Program-made: the position numbers and the translations under genes
Part shown: positions 33,271 through 43,165 of the stretch, one piece after another
Layout of the letters: each line of letters starts with the position of its first letter
Numbering within the stretch: position 1 is the first letter of the stretch
DNA from: Vicugna pacos
Taxonomy: Eukaryota > Chordata > Mammalia > Artiodactyla > Camelidae
Reading direction: 5' to 3'
Assembly: GCF_048564905.1 (NCBI RefSeq)
Contig: NC_132995.1
Span: forward strand, 57,714,639 to 57,778,638
Length of the DNA stretch: 64,000 nt
The notes under the pieces: model-generated
The model's input: only the letters and a program-made list of their open reading frames with translations
What the model was told of the DNA's origin: nothing
Databases searched by the model: none

Positions 33271-33326
33271 AAGACAAAATGTATTATCAGTTATACGTTA
33301 AAATAAAATCAGTATATGTGTATAGC

Positions 33327-33445
33327 AAAAGGAAGGAAGGAAAGGAAAGGAAAGAAAAGGAGAGGAGAGGAGAGGAGAGGAGAGGAAAGGAAAGGAAAAG
33401 AAAGGGAGGGGAGGGGAGGGGAGGGAGAAAGAGGGAGGGAGGAAA
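33327..33445 (+). repeat. 119-nt pure purine tract with G-quadruplex motif
   Basis: An unbroken run of A and G made of AAGG, AAAGG, GGAGA and GGGGA units. At 33404-33425 five G runs of 3-4 bases are separated by single A bases, a strong quadruplex pattern. Mirror-like purine tracts can also form triple-helix DNA. No gene function is implied. Confidence 0.95.
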
Positions 33446-33477
33446 TATTTCAAAAAAATCCTGTAAAATGAATCTAA

Positions 33478-34410
33478 AATTCTCCCTGTCTGCCTACCTC
33501 CCAATCCCTGGTTCTTCCCCACAAAGCAATTAATTATAAACAGCTTCCAAGGCATCCTTCCAGGAAAAAAAATTCATATATTTGAATATTTACACATGCA
33601 TATTCTTTCTTATTTACACTCATGATCATGTATAGTGCTTTTTGTCCCAAACTTTGATGTTTTTCAGTGTTTTCTTCATTTTCCACATTAGAAATCTTGA
33701 GTCAGAAGGTACAGGTGTATGACACTGATTTTAACAGCTGCAGACTTCTCCAGTCATTTATTTAAAGCCTCCCTGTTGCTGGACATTCAGGTTGCCTCCA
33801 GTTTCTATTACAAACATCGCTGCAGTGAACATTTTGTTTTGTGTGTTCATTCAACAAGTATCTGGTGAGCATCTCTGCCTGCCAGGCACTGTGGTGAAAC
33901 CTAGCATACAGAAGTGACATATATTATTGTTCTTTGGGGAGGGTATCAATAGCGCCAGCAGGAGAATTGCCGGACTAAAGGGAATGCCCATTTCTAGTTT
34001 GGATAAATATTTCCAAAATGCCCGCTGAAATGGCTGCAGAGACCTACACTGCCTCCAAGAGCAAGTGCAGATGGTTAGTTCCCCCTCCTTGCCGACATGG
34101 GCTGTCACCACACTTTAAACATGGTGCCAATCTGATAGGCCAAAAATGCCCTCTCACTGCTGCTTAACTTCCATAAGAAGCAGTGAAATTGGGCATCTTT
34201 TCCTGCTTATTGATACTTTTTTTTTCCCCGGTGAACAGAATGTTCCTGTCCATTGGGTGTTTACCCATTGAACTGTTGTCTTCCTACAAATTTGGGCTTG
34301 TTCCTTGTAAACTGTCACATGTGTTGCAAATAGCTTTTCTGGGCAATCTTTTGTCTTTTGACTTTGTATGTAGTATTCCTGCAATGCTTCATGGTGGAGA
34401 TAATGTTCAA
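33478..34410 (-). mobile_element. Old L1 (L1M-type), inverted
   Basis: Reverse-strand L1 3' region. Reading left to right: GGCATCCTTCCAGG, GACATTCAGGTTGCCTCC, TATTACAAACATCGCTGC, AGGAGAATTGCCGGACTAAAG, CCAATCTGATAGGCC and AATTGGGCATCTTTTCC, all in the expected order. The stretch 33845-33905 (ATTCAACAAGTATCTGGTG with TGCCAGGCACTGTGG) looks like an L2 3' end lying inside it. A 157-codon minus-strand open frame here is a product of this repeat and the next MIR. Confidence 0.78.
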
Positions 34411-34454
34411 GTTGAGTCCTGCGAGATGAGTAAGAACAATCAGCAACTCTAGCC

Positions 34455-34650
34455 TGGTGCTTCTTCTGCGCTGAGCACGCTTCTAAGGGCTTGATGTGTA
34501 TTAACTCATTCATTTTTACAACAATCCTTGGAGGTGAAATTACTATTATCCCCACTTTAAGAGGAAGAAACAGAGTTATACAGCGGTTAAAGAATTTGTC
34601 CAGGGCCTCAGAGCTGCAGTGACCCACAGACAGGATTCAAAGCCATGAAG
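34455..34650 (-). mobile_element. MIR SINE
   Basis: CTGAGCACGCTTCTAAGGGC, TATTAACTCATTCATTTTTAC, TACTATTATCCCCACTTTAAG and GAGCTGCAGTGACCC follow the reverse MIR consensus. Confidence 0.75.
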
Positions 34651-35343
34651 AGCTGTTTGCCAGGGAGCCTAGGAGAGTCAGCAAAGGCATCGAGGAATGA
34701 ACAACACACATCAGGGGACTTCCAAGATGGGCATCAAGATAGGCTGCTTCAGACAGAGGGAAGGGAGACGAAGGTGGGGAGGGATGCGGGCCAACTGTAC
34801 ATGCCTTGGCAAGGGGTGGGTCAGTCTGGTCTCTCCACCCGGGGCATCGTGCCCTTGAACACAGTGTCCGTGTCTCAGCCCGATGTTATTAGCACTGTGC
34901 AGGACATGTCCAGGCAGCTGGAGAAAATGGAAATGCCCGTCAGTGTGCCTGTGCAAGGCCTGTGTGATGCAAGGCATTTTACAGCCTTAGCTCGTGACTC
35001 AATAAGCCTTTGTGGGTTCACTGAGTTAACTCCTGGGAGTCCCAGCTAAGGGTGGCCAGACCTTCTCTGCACAGCCCGCGTGCCATCCTGTGCACATGGG
35101 CTCTCTGCTTTGTGATGATCGGCAGCAGGTGCTTCTCCAGTCCCACCATTGCACAGAGCATTTCCGGGATGTTTCTGTGCTCTCAGTGGACCCAGAGGGT
35201 AACAGAACCAAGTAAGTCTGTGCCCAGAGGTCATGTAAGCCATTCAAAGTTAGACATAAATAATTTTGGATTATCTGTCCCCTGTCATTAACATATTTGT
35301 GTCCTTCCTACATGCAGGTGATGTAAGCCCTGTGTGATGGATG
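34651..35343. other. Unique non-coding DNA
   Basis: Single-copy sequence. A 134-codon plus-strand open frame (34645-35049) has no recognisable domain, and its first codons fall in MIR sequence. Confidence 0.4.
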
Positions 35344-35366
35344 GAATATTCTAGAATATTCTAGAA
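35344..35366 (+). promoter_or_regulatory. Five-unit heat-shock-element-like array
   Basis: The bases read GAA-TA-TTC-TA-GAA-TA-TTC-TA-GAA, five alternating nGAAn units with exact 2-base spacing. This is the ideal binding pattern for heat shock factor (HSF) trimers; three units are usually enough. It is also a 10-bp tandem repeat, so it could have arisen by slippage without function. No promoter or gene is seen nearby. The motif is certain, the function is not. Confidence 0.45.
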
Positions 35367-35754
35367 TTACCAAATGTGCATTCAGCTTCTTTCTCACAGT
35401 GCTTGGCCTCCAACCTAGCTGTGCTTGGCAATCTTCCCATAAGGCTTCTCATTGTTGAATCAGGAACTGTAGAAATACTGACTTCAGAAGCAGTATGTTG
35501 GGGAAGAAAGAGTCTTGGATAAGGAGACCAATATTATAATTTTGCAATATCACTTGGTCCCAGGGACAGCAGAATCCTGCCACCCACTCCCCATCCTATG
35601 CCTGTGACAGACATTGCTAATCAATCATACACTTTTGTCTAGAACCTAGATGTAGCCTTGGACTCCTCAAAATGGTGCCCCCAGGAAGCCTCCCCAGTTA
35701 ATTGCATTTGGCTCTTGAAATGAAGTGTATCTGTCTTCACCAGCCTACTGGTTT
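35367..35754. other. Unique non-coding DNA
   Basis: Single-copy sequence with no recognised feature. Confidence 0.4.
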
Positions 35755-35850
35755 AAGGCAGCAGTTCCAGAGTCAGACAAACCTGAGTTTAAATCCTGAG
35801 CAACACAGCCTCTCTAAGCCTCAATTTTCACCAGCAGAACACTCCTCAGA
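35755..35850 (+). mobile_element. MIR SINE fragment
   Basis: CCAGAGTCAGACAAACCTGAG, GTTTAAATCCTGAG and CTCTAAGCCTCAATTTTC are MIR head and core in sense orientation; the middle is shortened. Confidence 0.65.
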
Positions 35851-36060
35851 GAGCATGTGGGAAGTCAAATGGGGATGGTATGCCTTGAAAGCCCCATGAA
35901 AAACGCCAAGTCCAGTTACAGTGTCAAATCTAAAGAGTTACTTAGAATCTCTGGACTGCTCCCAGTTCCCTTTCATGAAAAATTAGAGGGAAAGACTAGG
36001 CCACTTCCAAAGTCCCTTCTAGCTCGTTCCATGGGACTGAGCTGTTTTCCTGCCACTCAT
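35851..36060. other. Unique non-coding DNA
   Basis: Short single-copy gap. Nothing recognised. Confidence 0.4.
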
Positions 36061-36225
36061 TGATTCATTCAATGGCTTTTCCCCAAGTGCCACTTTGGGC
36101 CAGGCGGGCACTGTTCTAGGCCCTGGAATGAGGGCTCTGTTCTCTAGAGCTTCCATCCTAGCAGGGGGTAAACAGTAAACAAATTGTGTAATATCAGCAA
36201 GTAGAAGGGCATGGAGAAAAACAAA
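36061..36225 (-). mobile_element. L2 LINE 3' end
   Basis: TGATTCATTCAATGGC, GCCAGGCGGGCACTGTTCTAGG, GAGCTTCCATCCTAGCAGGG and AAACAGTAAACAAATTG are the reverse of the L2 terminus. Confidence 0.7.
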
Positions 36226-36329
36226 AGACAGAACAAAAAAACCAAAAACTGGCGAGGGAGTGCCCAGGGGCAGATTCCTGGGCTGCTGATTCTGAGGTGA
36301 GAAGTACTCTCAAGAAAGAGCCCACAAGA

Positions 36330-37033
36330 ATGTAATCTGGTGCAGCCACTATGGAGGACAGTATGGAGGTTCCTTAAAAAATTAAAAATAGAGTTACTGT
36401 GTGATCCAGCAATCCCACTCCTGGGCATATATCTGGAGAAAACTAATTTGAAAAGACACATGGACCCCAATGTTCATAGCAGCACTATTTACAACAGCCA
36501 AGACATGGAAGCAACCTAAATGTCCATCAACAGATGATTAGATAAAGAACACACACACACACAGACACACACAGTGGAATACTACTCAGCCATAAAAAAG
36601 AATAAAATGATGCCATTTGCAGCAACGATGGACCTAGAGATGATCATACTAAGTGAAGTAAGTCAGACATAGAAAGACAAATATCATATGATATCACTTA
36701 TATGTGGAGTCTAAGAAAATGATACAAATTTTGTTTACAAACCAGAAATAGACTGAAGGACATAGAAAACAAACTCTAGTTACCAAAGAGGAAGTGGGGG
36801 GAGGGATAAATTAGGAGTTTGGGATTTGCAAATACACATTACTACGTATAAAATAGATAAACAACAAGGACCTACTGTAAAGCACAGGGAACTATATTTA
36901 ATTTTTTATAATAAGCTGTAATGGAAAAGAATCTGAAAATATACATGTAGGTGTATATATAATTGAATTGCTTTGCTGTACACCTGAAACTAACATTGTA
37001 AATCTACTGTACTTCAATAAAAAATAGAATTAA
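36330..37033 (+). mobile_element. 5'-truncated L1, ungulate-type 3' end
   Basis: Starts in the ORF2 end (GGTGCAGCCACTATGGAGG, GATCCAGCAATCCCACTCC) and runs through the full 3' UTR to TACTTCAATAAAAAATAG and an A-rich tail. An (AC)n stretch at 36548-36573 has grown at a site near the ORF2 end. No TSD was firmly identified. Confidence 0.88.
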
Positions 37034-38337
37034 AAAAAGAGAGACAGAGGCTGGGGGTCAGTACTTTGCCCTCTCAAAGCACATGGGAATTACAAGAAGA
37101 TGCTGTGACTGCCAGCCCTCCTCCCACACCATCAGGGGGCTGCGGTCTCTCTTTTTCTGAGACAGACTTGGGTGGACCTGATCATGCAGAATTGGACCAC
37201 AGACATATGTCCAGCCTTCTCTCCCCTTCTAGACTCTTCTTTGGGGGTGGGGTGGGGTGGTCTATCTGCATCCCCCAACCCTGTGCAGCTGAGGACTTCT
37301 GCTTGGTCACTGCTGCTCAGCATGTGAACAGAGGATGGCCCCTGGGCTGGGGAGGGGCAGAGGCTCTCTGTCCTCATTCCCATGTCCCTCCTCTCAGCCG
37401 GCCAGCATCCCGCTGAGCCCTGGGCACCCAGGGGCTGTCTTCTTCAGACACTAACCTCTGTGTCAGCAAGATGGGTTTCTCGCCCCTCACAACCCAGCCA
37501 TAACCAGGATCTCAGTGTGCTCTTCTAAGCTACCAAAGGCTCAGCTGGCAAGAAAGGAGAGCCCACGGGGAGCTGGGTAGAGCACAGGAGGGCCCCGCTG
37601 CAGAGAGCTGGCCACACTGTGCTGCACGCGTCAAGGGTGCCACCGTTTATAACACATTGTAGATAAATGGTTTCCCTGGAGTTGGTTTCGTGGTGGCCCT
37701 GGGATGCCTTGAAATGTGGAAGAGTAAGAAGATGGGGGAGGGGAGGAAATGTCTTCCTCTGATAATAAAATTACCCAGATTTCTATGGCTGAAGAAAGTG
37801 TGCGTGTGTGTGCGCGTGTGTGCGTGCGCGTGTGTGCTGAGTAGGGAGTTTGGGGTGAGGAAATACTCAGACCCTAAATCCATTTATATGAGAAATCTTT
37901 GCAGGAAAGAACCCCCTCAGTCCTAATATCAAGGCTCACAGAAAGGAAGAGAGGATGAGAGCTGTGGTCCCAGGTAGGAGTCTCCAGGAAGTGAGGCCCT
38001 CGCCTCAGGACACTGCTGACCACTGGCTGACAAGGGAGACGGCAGAGCCTTCCCTGGCAGGCAGCTGTCATGAGCCTTCAGAGGGCCCGCTGCAGGTGCC
38101 TGCCAGGAGGGACTTCAGAACCGGACAGGAGGGACGACAAGAGGGCCTTAAACATGCTCCAGGATGAAAACCCACAGGTAACCACCAAAGTGAGGGAGAA
38201 AAAGGTCCTCATCTGAACGGGCAAGGATGCTGAGAGGCCCAGAGAACAAGAAACAAATGTGGAAGTGGATTTGACTGAGGAACCAAGAAGGGAGGGAAAC
38301 TAGCATTCCTGGGTTCATGATAGGGCTCCGCACTTTA
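37034..38337. other. Unique DNA with TG/CG microsatellite
   Basis: About 1.3 kb of single-copy, moderately GC-rich DNA. A G-rich patch lies at 37243-37260, a possible CTCF core (CCATCAGGGGGCTG) at 37129-37142, and a (TG)n repeat with CG steps at 37798-37837. A 116-codon open frame (37066-37416) has no known domain. Confidence 0.45.
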
Positions 38338-38530
38338 TATTTACTGAGCATTTATCACATGCCAGGAGCTATTCTAAGCTAATTTGTTTGTTATCTCACT
38401 TAATTTCCACATCAGCTCAGTGAGGTTAATATCCCCATTTTACAGATTAGAAAATGAAGGCTCAGGTGGGTAAAGCAGCTTGGCCAGGGCCTCTCAGCTG
38501 ATAAGTAATGAGCTAGCACTCAAGAAATAT
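38338..38530 (-). mobile_element. MIR SINE
   Basis: ACATGCCAGGAGCTATTCTAAG, GTTATCTCACTTAATTTCC and CCCATTTTACAGATTAGAAA are the reverse MIR consensus. Confidence 0.78.
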
Positions 38531-39119
38531 TAGATAATTGAATGGATACATGAATGCAAAACTAATCTCTTTTCCTCTTGAAATATTGTCACAGAGTACT
38601 GGATCCTTGGACATGGTTTACCAGTAGTCCATCACAGTATTTGACAAAATCTCTTGAAAATTCAGGCAGAAAAGGCAGAAAACTGAAGGGTGTGTGATGG
38701 TTGGTTGGTGGGATTTGTTAACAGATCAGTAAGCCCGTAAAAAAGCCTCCAGTGGCATTTTATATTCATGCCTCTGTTTTGTCAAATGTCTTTAATTTCA
38801 GACTTGGATAAATGCAGGCTCGTTGAATTTGAAGAGGACGCAAGCTGGGAGAGAGAATCGAGGTGTAGAATGACAGAATGAGATTCCCCAGTGATGGCTG
38901 GGACAATAAATAGACAGGGGGAACTTTAACAAGGACAAAGGGAAAGCCCTGCCCCTGTGACTGCAAAGCAGCCGCTAGGCAGACTCCGTGGAGGCTTAGA
39001 TGAGGAAGATCTGAGGACGGAAGAGGACTCCAAGTTCAGTCTGAGTTTTGTCAGTGGAACGTGGCCCCTTGAGACCCGCGTGCAGTCTGAGGTTCAGCTG
39101 ACAGAGGTATAGTAGCCAG
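38531..39119. other. Unique non-coding DNA
   Basis: Single-copy sequence with no recognised gene or repeat. Confidence 0.4.
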
Positions 39120-39340
39120 ACAAGGGGGTCCCACGGTATTTCCCACTAATCAGACCCCATCTGGAGCCAGTTGGTTTTAAGCCTATATTAAGACGGACAC
39201 TGAGCACGCCCAGAGAAGGGCATTTAGTGAAATCTCTGCAATCGACTTGACATTCAGGATGTAAAGAGGTGCTAGGGATGTTTCCTGAGAGGACTGAAGT
39301 CTTAGGGGGTAACTGTCTACAGTTACCTGAAGCGCTTAGC
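39120..39340 (-). mobile_element. Possible CR1/L3 LINE relic
   Basis: CAGACCCCATCTGGAGCC, a decayed TTAAGACGGACACTGAGCA block, CGCCCAGAGAAGGGCA and GGGATGTTTCCTGAGAGGA follow the order of the conserved 3' end of CR1-type LINEs in reverse. Such copies are among the oldest repeats in mammals. The match is weak. Confidence 0.35.
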
Positions 39341-39439
39341 CAAGGAGCACCAAAAAGCCAAAGTACGATCAGTGAGCAAAAATCCTGGGGTGGAAGCCTT
39401 CAGAGTGTAGATGTTTACCACGAAGATTTTGTCCTTGAA

Positions 39440-39610
39440 ATACCTGGGTTACCTAATGTCTTTGTTTTAATTTCCTCCTCTGTAAAGTGGAGCTAACAAT
39501 AGTAAATCTTTCTGCTGGAATATTATGAAAAGAAATTGAAGTACGCATGTAAATTGAACAGCCTGGTGACTGACACACAGAAACCACCCAATGTGTTAGT
39601 ATTTATTTTA
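39440..39610 (+). mobile_element. MIR SINE
   Basis: TTTCCTCCTCTGTAAAGTGG, GCTAACAATAGTAAATC and GCCTGGTGACTGACACACAG match the MIR core and 3' part in sense orientation. Confidence 0.6.
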
Positions 39611-39829
39611 CTTTATAATGACTTACACTTAGAGCTAAGAGTGAAACAGATTGCTAGCAGAGGCAGTGACTGAGCTTCCGCTCACAATTTCTAAGTGTCT
39701 ACAGAGGTGGTGTGGAAGGGATTCCATCACTGGGCTGGGGATGGGCGCGGATGCGTTCCTGTGTCTCTCTTCCACTTTTATTTTAAGGAAACCCCTCACC
39801 TCACCCTCGATCTCAGTTCATAGGATTTG
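39611..39829. other. Unique non-coding DNA
   Basis: Short single-copy gap with no recognised feature. Confidence 0.4.
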
Positions 39830-40235
39830 GGTGAGTCTTGATTGCACGTTGAGACCCAGAGGTTGGCAGCAGACCCAGCCCTGGCCAGTGTATCCCCTTC
39901 CCCGGTTGGGATGATTGGTTCGGGACCTGCCTGTGACCCATGTCAGTCCAACAATAGTGTCAGAGTGATGCTGAAGCTACTATGACAAAGAGGGTTTCTT
40001 TCTCCCGCGGTTGCTAATCTTAATCTCTCAGTGCCACTATTGAGAAAGAAGTCAAGAGAAAGAAAAGTGAATTTGAGAGATGGAGGGAAACAAATGCCTC
40101 ATGACACTCCTTGAACATCTAGATCCGGCTCTTCCTGAAATACTCCTGGACATTTCAGTCACCCGAGTCAACACATTCTTCCTTTCCTTTAAGTCAGTGT
40201 GAGTTGGTAGCTGTCTCTTGTGACCCAGAGATGAA
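39830..40235 (+). mobile_element. Fossil LTR (ERVL/MaLR-like)
   Basis: The order of a GTGACCCATGTCAGTCCAA block, GGTTGCTAATCTTAATC, a GACACTCCTTGAACATC block, a GAGTCAACACATTCTTCC block and GTGTGAGTTGGTAGCTGTC follows an old solo LTR type also seen at about 5495 and 49350. It is an old relic with no internal genes. The subfamily is not assigned. Confidence 0.5.
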
Positions 40236-40884
40236 TGGCCAAGCCTCCATCCTATTCTCTTTGGGAAGAGAGTTATCTACAGGAAGCTAGGGAAAAAATT
40301 ATAAATTCCTTTGGGCATTTCCAGTCAAAACAATATGACTTACATGGGAGACCCCGAGTGAGAACCACCCATCTGAGAGCCCAGTCAACCCCCAGAACCA
40401 TAAGAAAGACTAATACTTAGAGGGGCTGCAGTAGGTTCCTGAAACACACACTGAACAACGGCGCCTCGAAGCCTCCAGCCCAGGGTGAGGCACTTTGTTT
40501 CCGGGCTCCTGGGAGGCACTAGCGGAGACACGGTGACTCTACATATGCAGCCTTTATAACCCCTGTGTCCACCTTCTTCCTGGTCAGTGCTTAGGGTGAC
40601 AGCCCTTCTCAAATTCCAAAGAGTTTCTTTCATTCTTCTCCCTCATCCAATTCACCTCCCTCTTATTCATCCAACCTGTGTGCACACACACTCAGTGCTG
40701 TGCGTAGTAATGAGGGGATCCTGTTCCAATGTCAGGACACCCCCTTTCACCTTACTTCAGGGGGGGGGCATTCAATCAGGGAGGCTCTTCTGTTCCTGGA
40801 GTAGCTGTTACTTGTAATGAAGTTACTGATTAGGTAATATCTGTAAAATTAAAATGTATGTTTTTCATGGACTGAGCAATCCTG
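40236..40884. other. Unique non-coding DNA
   Basis: Single-copy sequence with a run of nine G bases at about 40760-40768. No gene is recognised. Confidence 0.4.
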
Positions 40885-41460
40885 CAATAAGCATTTATTC
40901 TGCGGACACTCATGAAAGTTTGCTAAGATGTCTGCACAAGGATATGAATTAGAGCACTTTTGTAATGGGCAGGGGTCGGGGGGAGGAACAAATTGTCCAT
41001 CCATAGGGACTGGTTGAGTAAATTATGGTACATCCAAATGATGGGATCAATGAAGTCAGACTGAAAAAAAGGGGAGAAATCTGTGTTGATCTGGAAAGAG
41101 CACTGGGATATCTTATGAAGTGGAAACAACACCCTTAGCACATTGCATAACTCTGCTGGGCACCGTCCACACTGTGTGCTCAGGGCTCCACAAAGCACAG
41201 CGGGCTTCGTATCCCACAGAGTTGTGTGTCCTCGGGCCATTTTGGTGTTAATAACATTTAAGCCCAAATGGATACGTAGGTATAAACATAATCTTTTTTC
41301 ACCTGGGAAAGAAACAAAGGAAACTCTTCAAAGTGGTGCCCTTGGGAGAGCACCCAAAAAGTGGTGCCCTTGGGAGAGAAAGGGGGTGGGAGCTTTCACT
41401 TTTCATTTTGAACCCTTTGGTACGTATATATTATCTAATCAAGTACTTGTCTTCATTCAC
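40885..41460 (+). mobile_element. Old L1 3' UTR relic
   Basis: TGTCCATCCATAGGGACTGG, GAGTAAATTATGGTACATCC, TTGATCTGGAAAGAGCACTGG and the end blocks GTGGGAGCTTTCACTTTTC and GAACCCTTTGGTACG follow the 3' UTR of older L1M/L1ME families. The middle (41120-41270) does not match and may be an insertion or very diverged. Confidence 0.65.
41331..41378. repeat. 28-bp-period partial tandem duplication
   Basis: The 20-base block beginning AAGTGGTGCCCTTGGGAG occurs at 41331-41350 and again, unchanged, at 41359-41378. It lies inside an old L1 relic, so the copy is recent relative to its host. Confidence 0.9.
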
Positions 41461-42964
41461 ATCTACGGATATTATCTGATGGTGGCTGGGAGGAGATTCT
41501 GGGCCAAATTTGTTTTATTGTTTTATCCTTCTCTATTTATTTTTTAAACTCTAATGTGTGGTGCTTTTTTTTTTTTTAAGCCACTAACCTTTACCATACA
41601 CCAAGCATAATTTTTGAAGATTATTCAAGTCATCCATTTTCCTCATGCAAAGTATCCATTTCTTTGTTGCAACGTTACCTCCTGTGAGATGCTTGTTTCT
41701 GCTTGTGAAAGAAGCCTTGAAATCCTTAGGCGAGCACATGCTTTCATCCGCTGTGCAGTTGGTGGAGGGTGGGACTGGGGTGGCAGGTGGGTGATGGCTC
41801 CTGCAGATAGCCGCCGTCCCCTGCCCTCCCCCAGCCTTGGTCAGCCCCTGCCAGGTGGCCTGAGCCATCAGCCTCCAGGCTCCTCAGTGCCTCTTCCTGC
41901 ATGCCAGCTCCCAGGGTTTGTTTAGAAGAGGGAGATGAGTCAGCAGATCTGCCCGAGGCGAGGCTGGCCCCAGGCCAGCACGATGCCCTGCCTGGCTTCA
42001 GCCGCCCAACACCAGCAATAACTAGCAAGATGGAGTCCCGGCCGCCTCTCGGGTTTGGGAAATGAGCTCATCTCCTTTGGCTGCCCTGGGGAGACAGATG
42101 CCCCGCCAAGGGGAGCTAGTCTGGAGGAGGGGCTGCCTCCTCACCAGCACCATGGGGAGTTGGGGTGGGGCCACAGGGTGAAGTCTGAGCACCCCCGACT
42201 CTCCCATCTGATACCATCTTCTAGGCAAGGGCAGCTCCTGATATGGCCCCTGTGCAACGTGGTGGGCAGGGACTGCTTCCTGCATATGTCTCAGCTATGC
42301 CTTCTGTTCCATTTCCTCTGCCTCTTCTTGGCTAGAGTCCACAACTCTCAAAAGCCAAGTGACTGGAGGAATTAAACAATAATTCAGGTAAATCAGTGAA
42401 GTGGGAGACTTCCTCGCTGCCAGCCCTGCATCACTGTCTCTTTGTAGCATCTTTTCCCGATGGTCAGTCAGGCTGAAGGACTTCACCTCTCAAACCCTGT
42501 ACACCTACTCAAGCCCCAATCACCTCTTCTAGCGAACTTCCTCTGCACCCAGGCTCTTCCATGAATCTTCCAATGAACTGGCTGGAATGGTCACTCTTCA
42601 TTCCAGCGGTCCTCTAAGCACTGTTTGGCTTTGTGCCCCTGCTGACAGAAGACAGTGCTCTCTTATCCCAGTTTTCATGGTTTGACCTTCGGAGTAGCTA
42701 GAGGGTCCCCAGGACACTTTGTTACTTTCCATGGTTTCACTAGCCTGGAATTTGAACTACTCCTTTTCAGAAGCAGAGATGTGTTCTTCTCGTCCTTCAA
42801 GGAGAAAGACCCCAAGACTTCAGATACTGGGTGTCCCCTCGGTATGAACAGCAAAGGTCAACAGCAGCTTCTGCCCGGGACTCTCCACTTCAGAAGGTAT
42901 GAGTCCCCCTTGTCAAGAGAGCACAAATGCTGGTACCATCGGGTGTTCATGAGGGAGACAATGC
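41461..42964. other. Unique DNA with MARE/NF-E2-like site
   Basis: About 1.5 kb, GC-rich at 41750-42250 with overlapping open frames up to 106 codons and no known domain. TGAGTCAGCA at 41936-41945 matches the NF-E2/small-Maf core. A weak L2-like piece may lie at 42500-42640. No CpG island is apparent by eye. Confidence 0.4.
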
Positions 42965-43165
42965 TGTTGACTGCTGTCTGTCAGGAACGATGCTAAATAC
43001 CAAAAGAATTTTGATCTTATATAATCTTCCCAACAATGCTGAGTGGAAGCGTATTTGCCCTTCATAGTGGAGGGAACTGAAGTTCAGAAAGATCTGGTGA
43101 TTTCCTCGGGTCACACTGCTTAAATAGAGCCCCCGTTGGTCTCCTGCTAACCCCGACTGCCTCTT
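42965..43165 (-). mobile_element. MIR SINE
   Basis: AGGAACGATGCTAAATACC, AATCTTCCCAACAATGCTGAG, GGGAACTGAAGTTCAGAAAG and GGGTCACACTGCTTAAATAG follow the reverse MIR consensus. Confidence 0.65.

Noticed and set aside
34154-34627. 157-codon minus-strand open frame
   Set aside because: It runs through an inverted L1 and a MIR, so it is a chance frame over repeats.
37243-37260. GGGGGTGGGGTGGGG patch as a full quadruplex
   Set aside because: Only three G runs of sufficient length; the fourth has two bases.
41614-42375. Cluster of 87-106-codon open frames in GC-rich DNA
   Set aside because: Both strands are open, no known domains, no CpG island; base composition explains the length.
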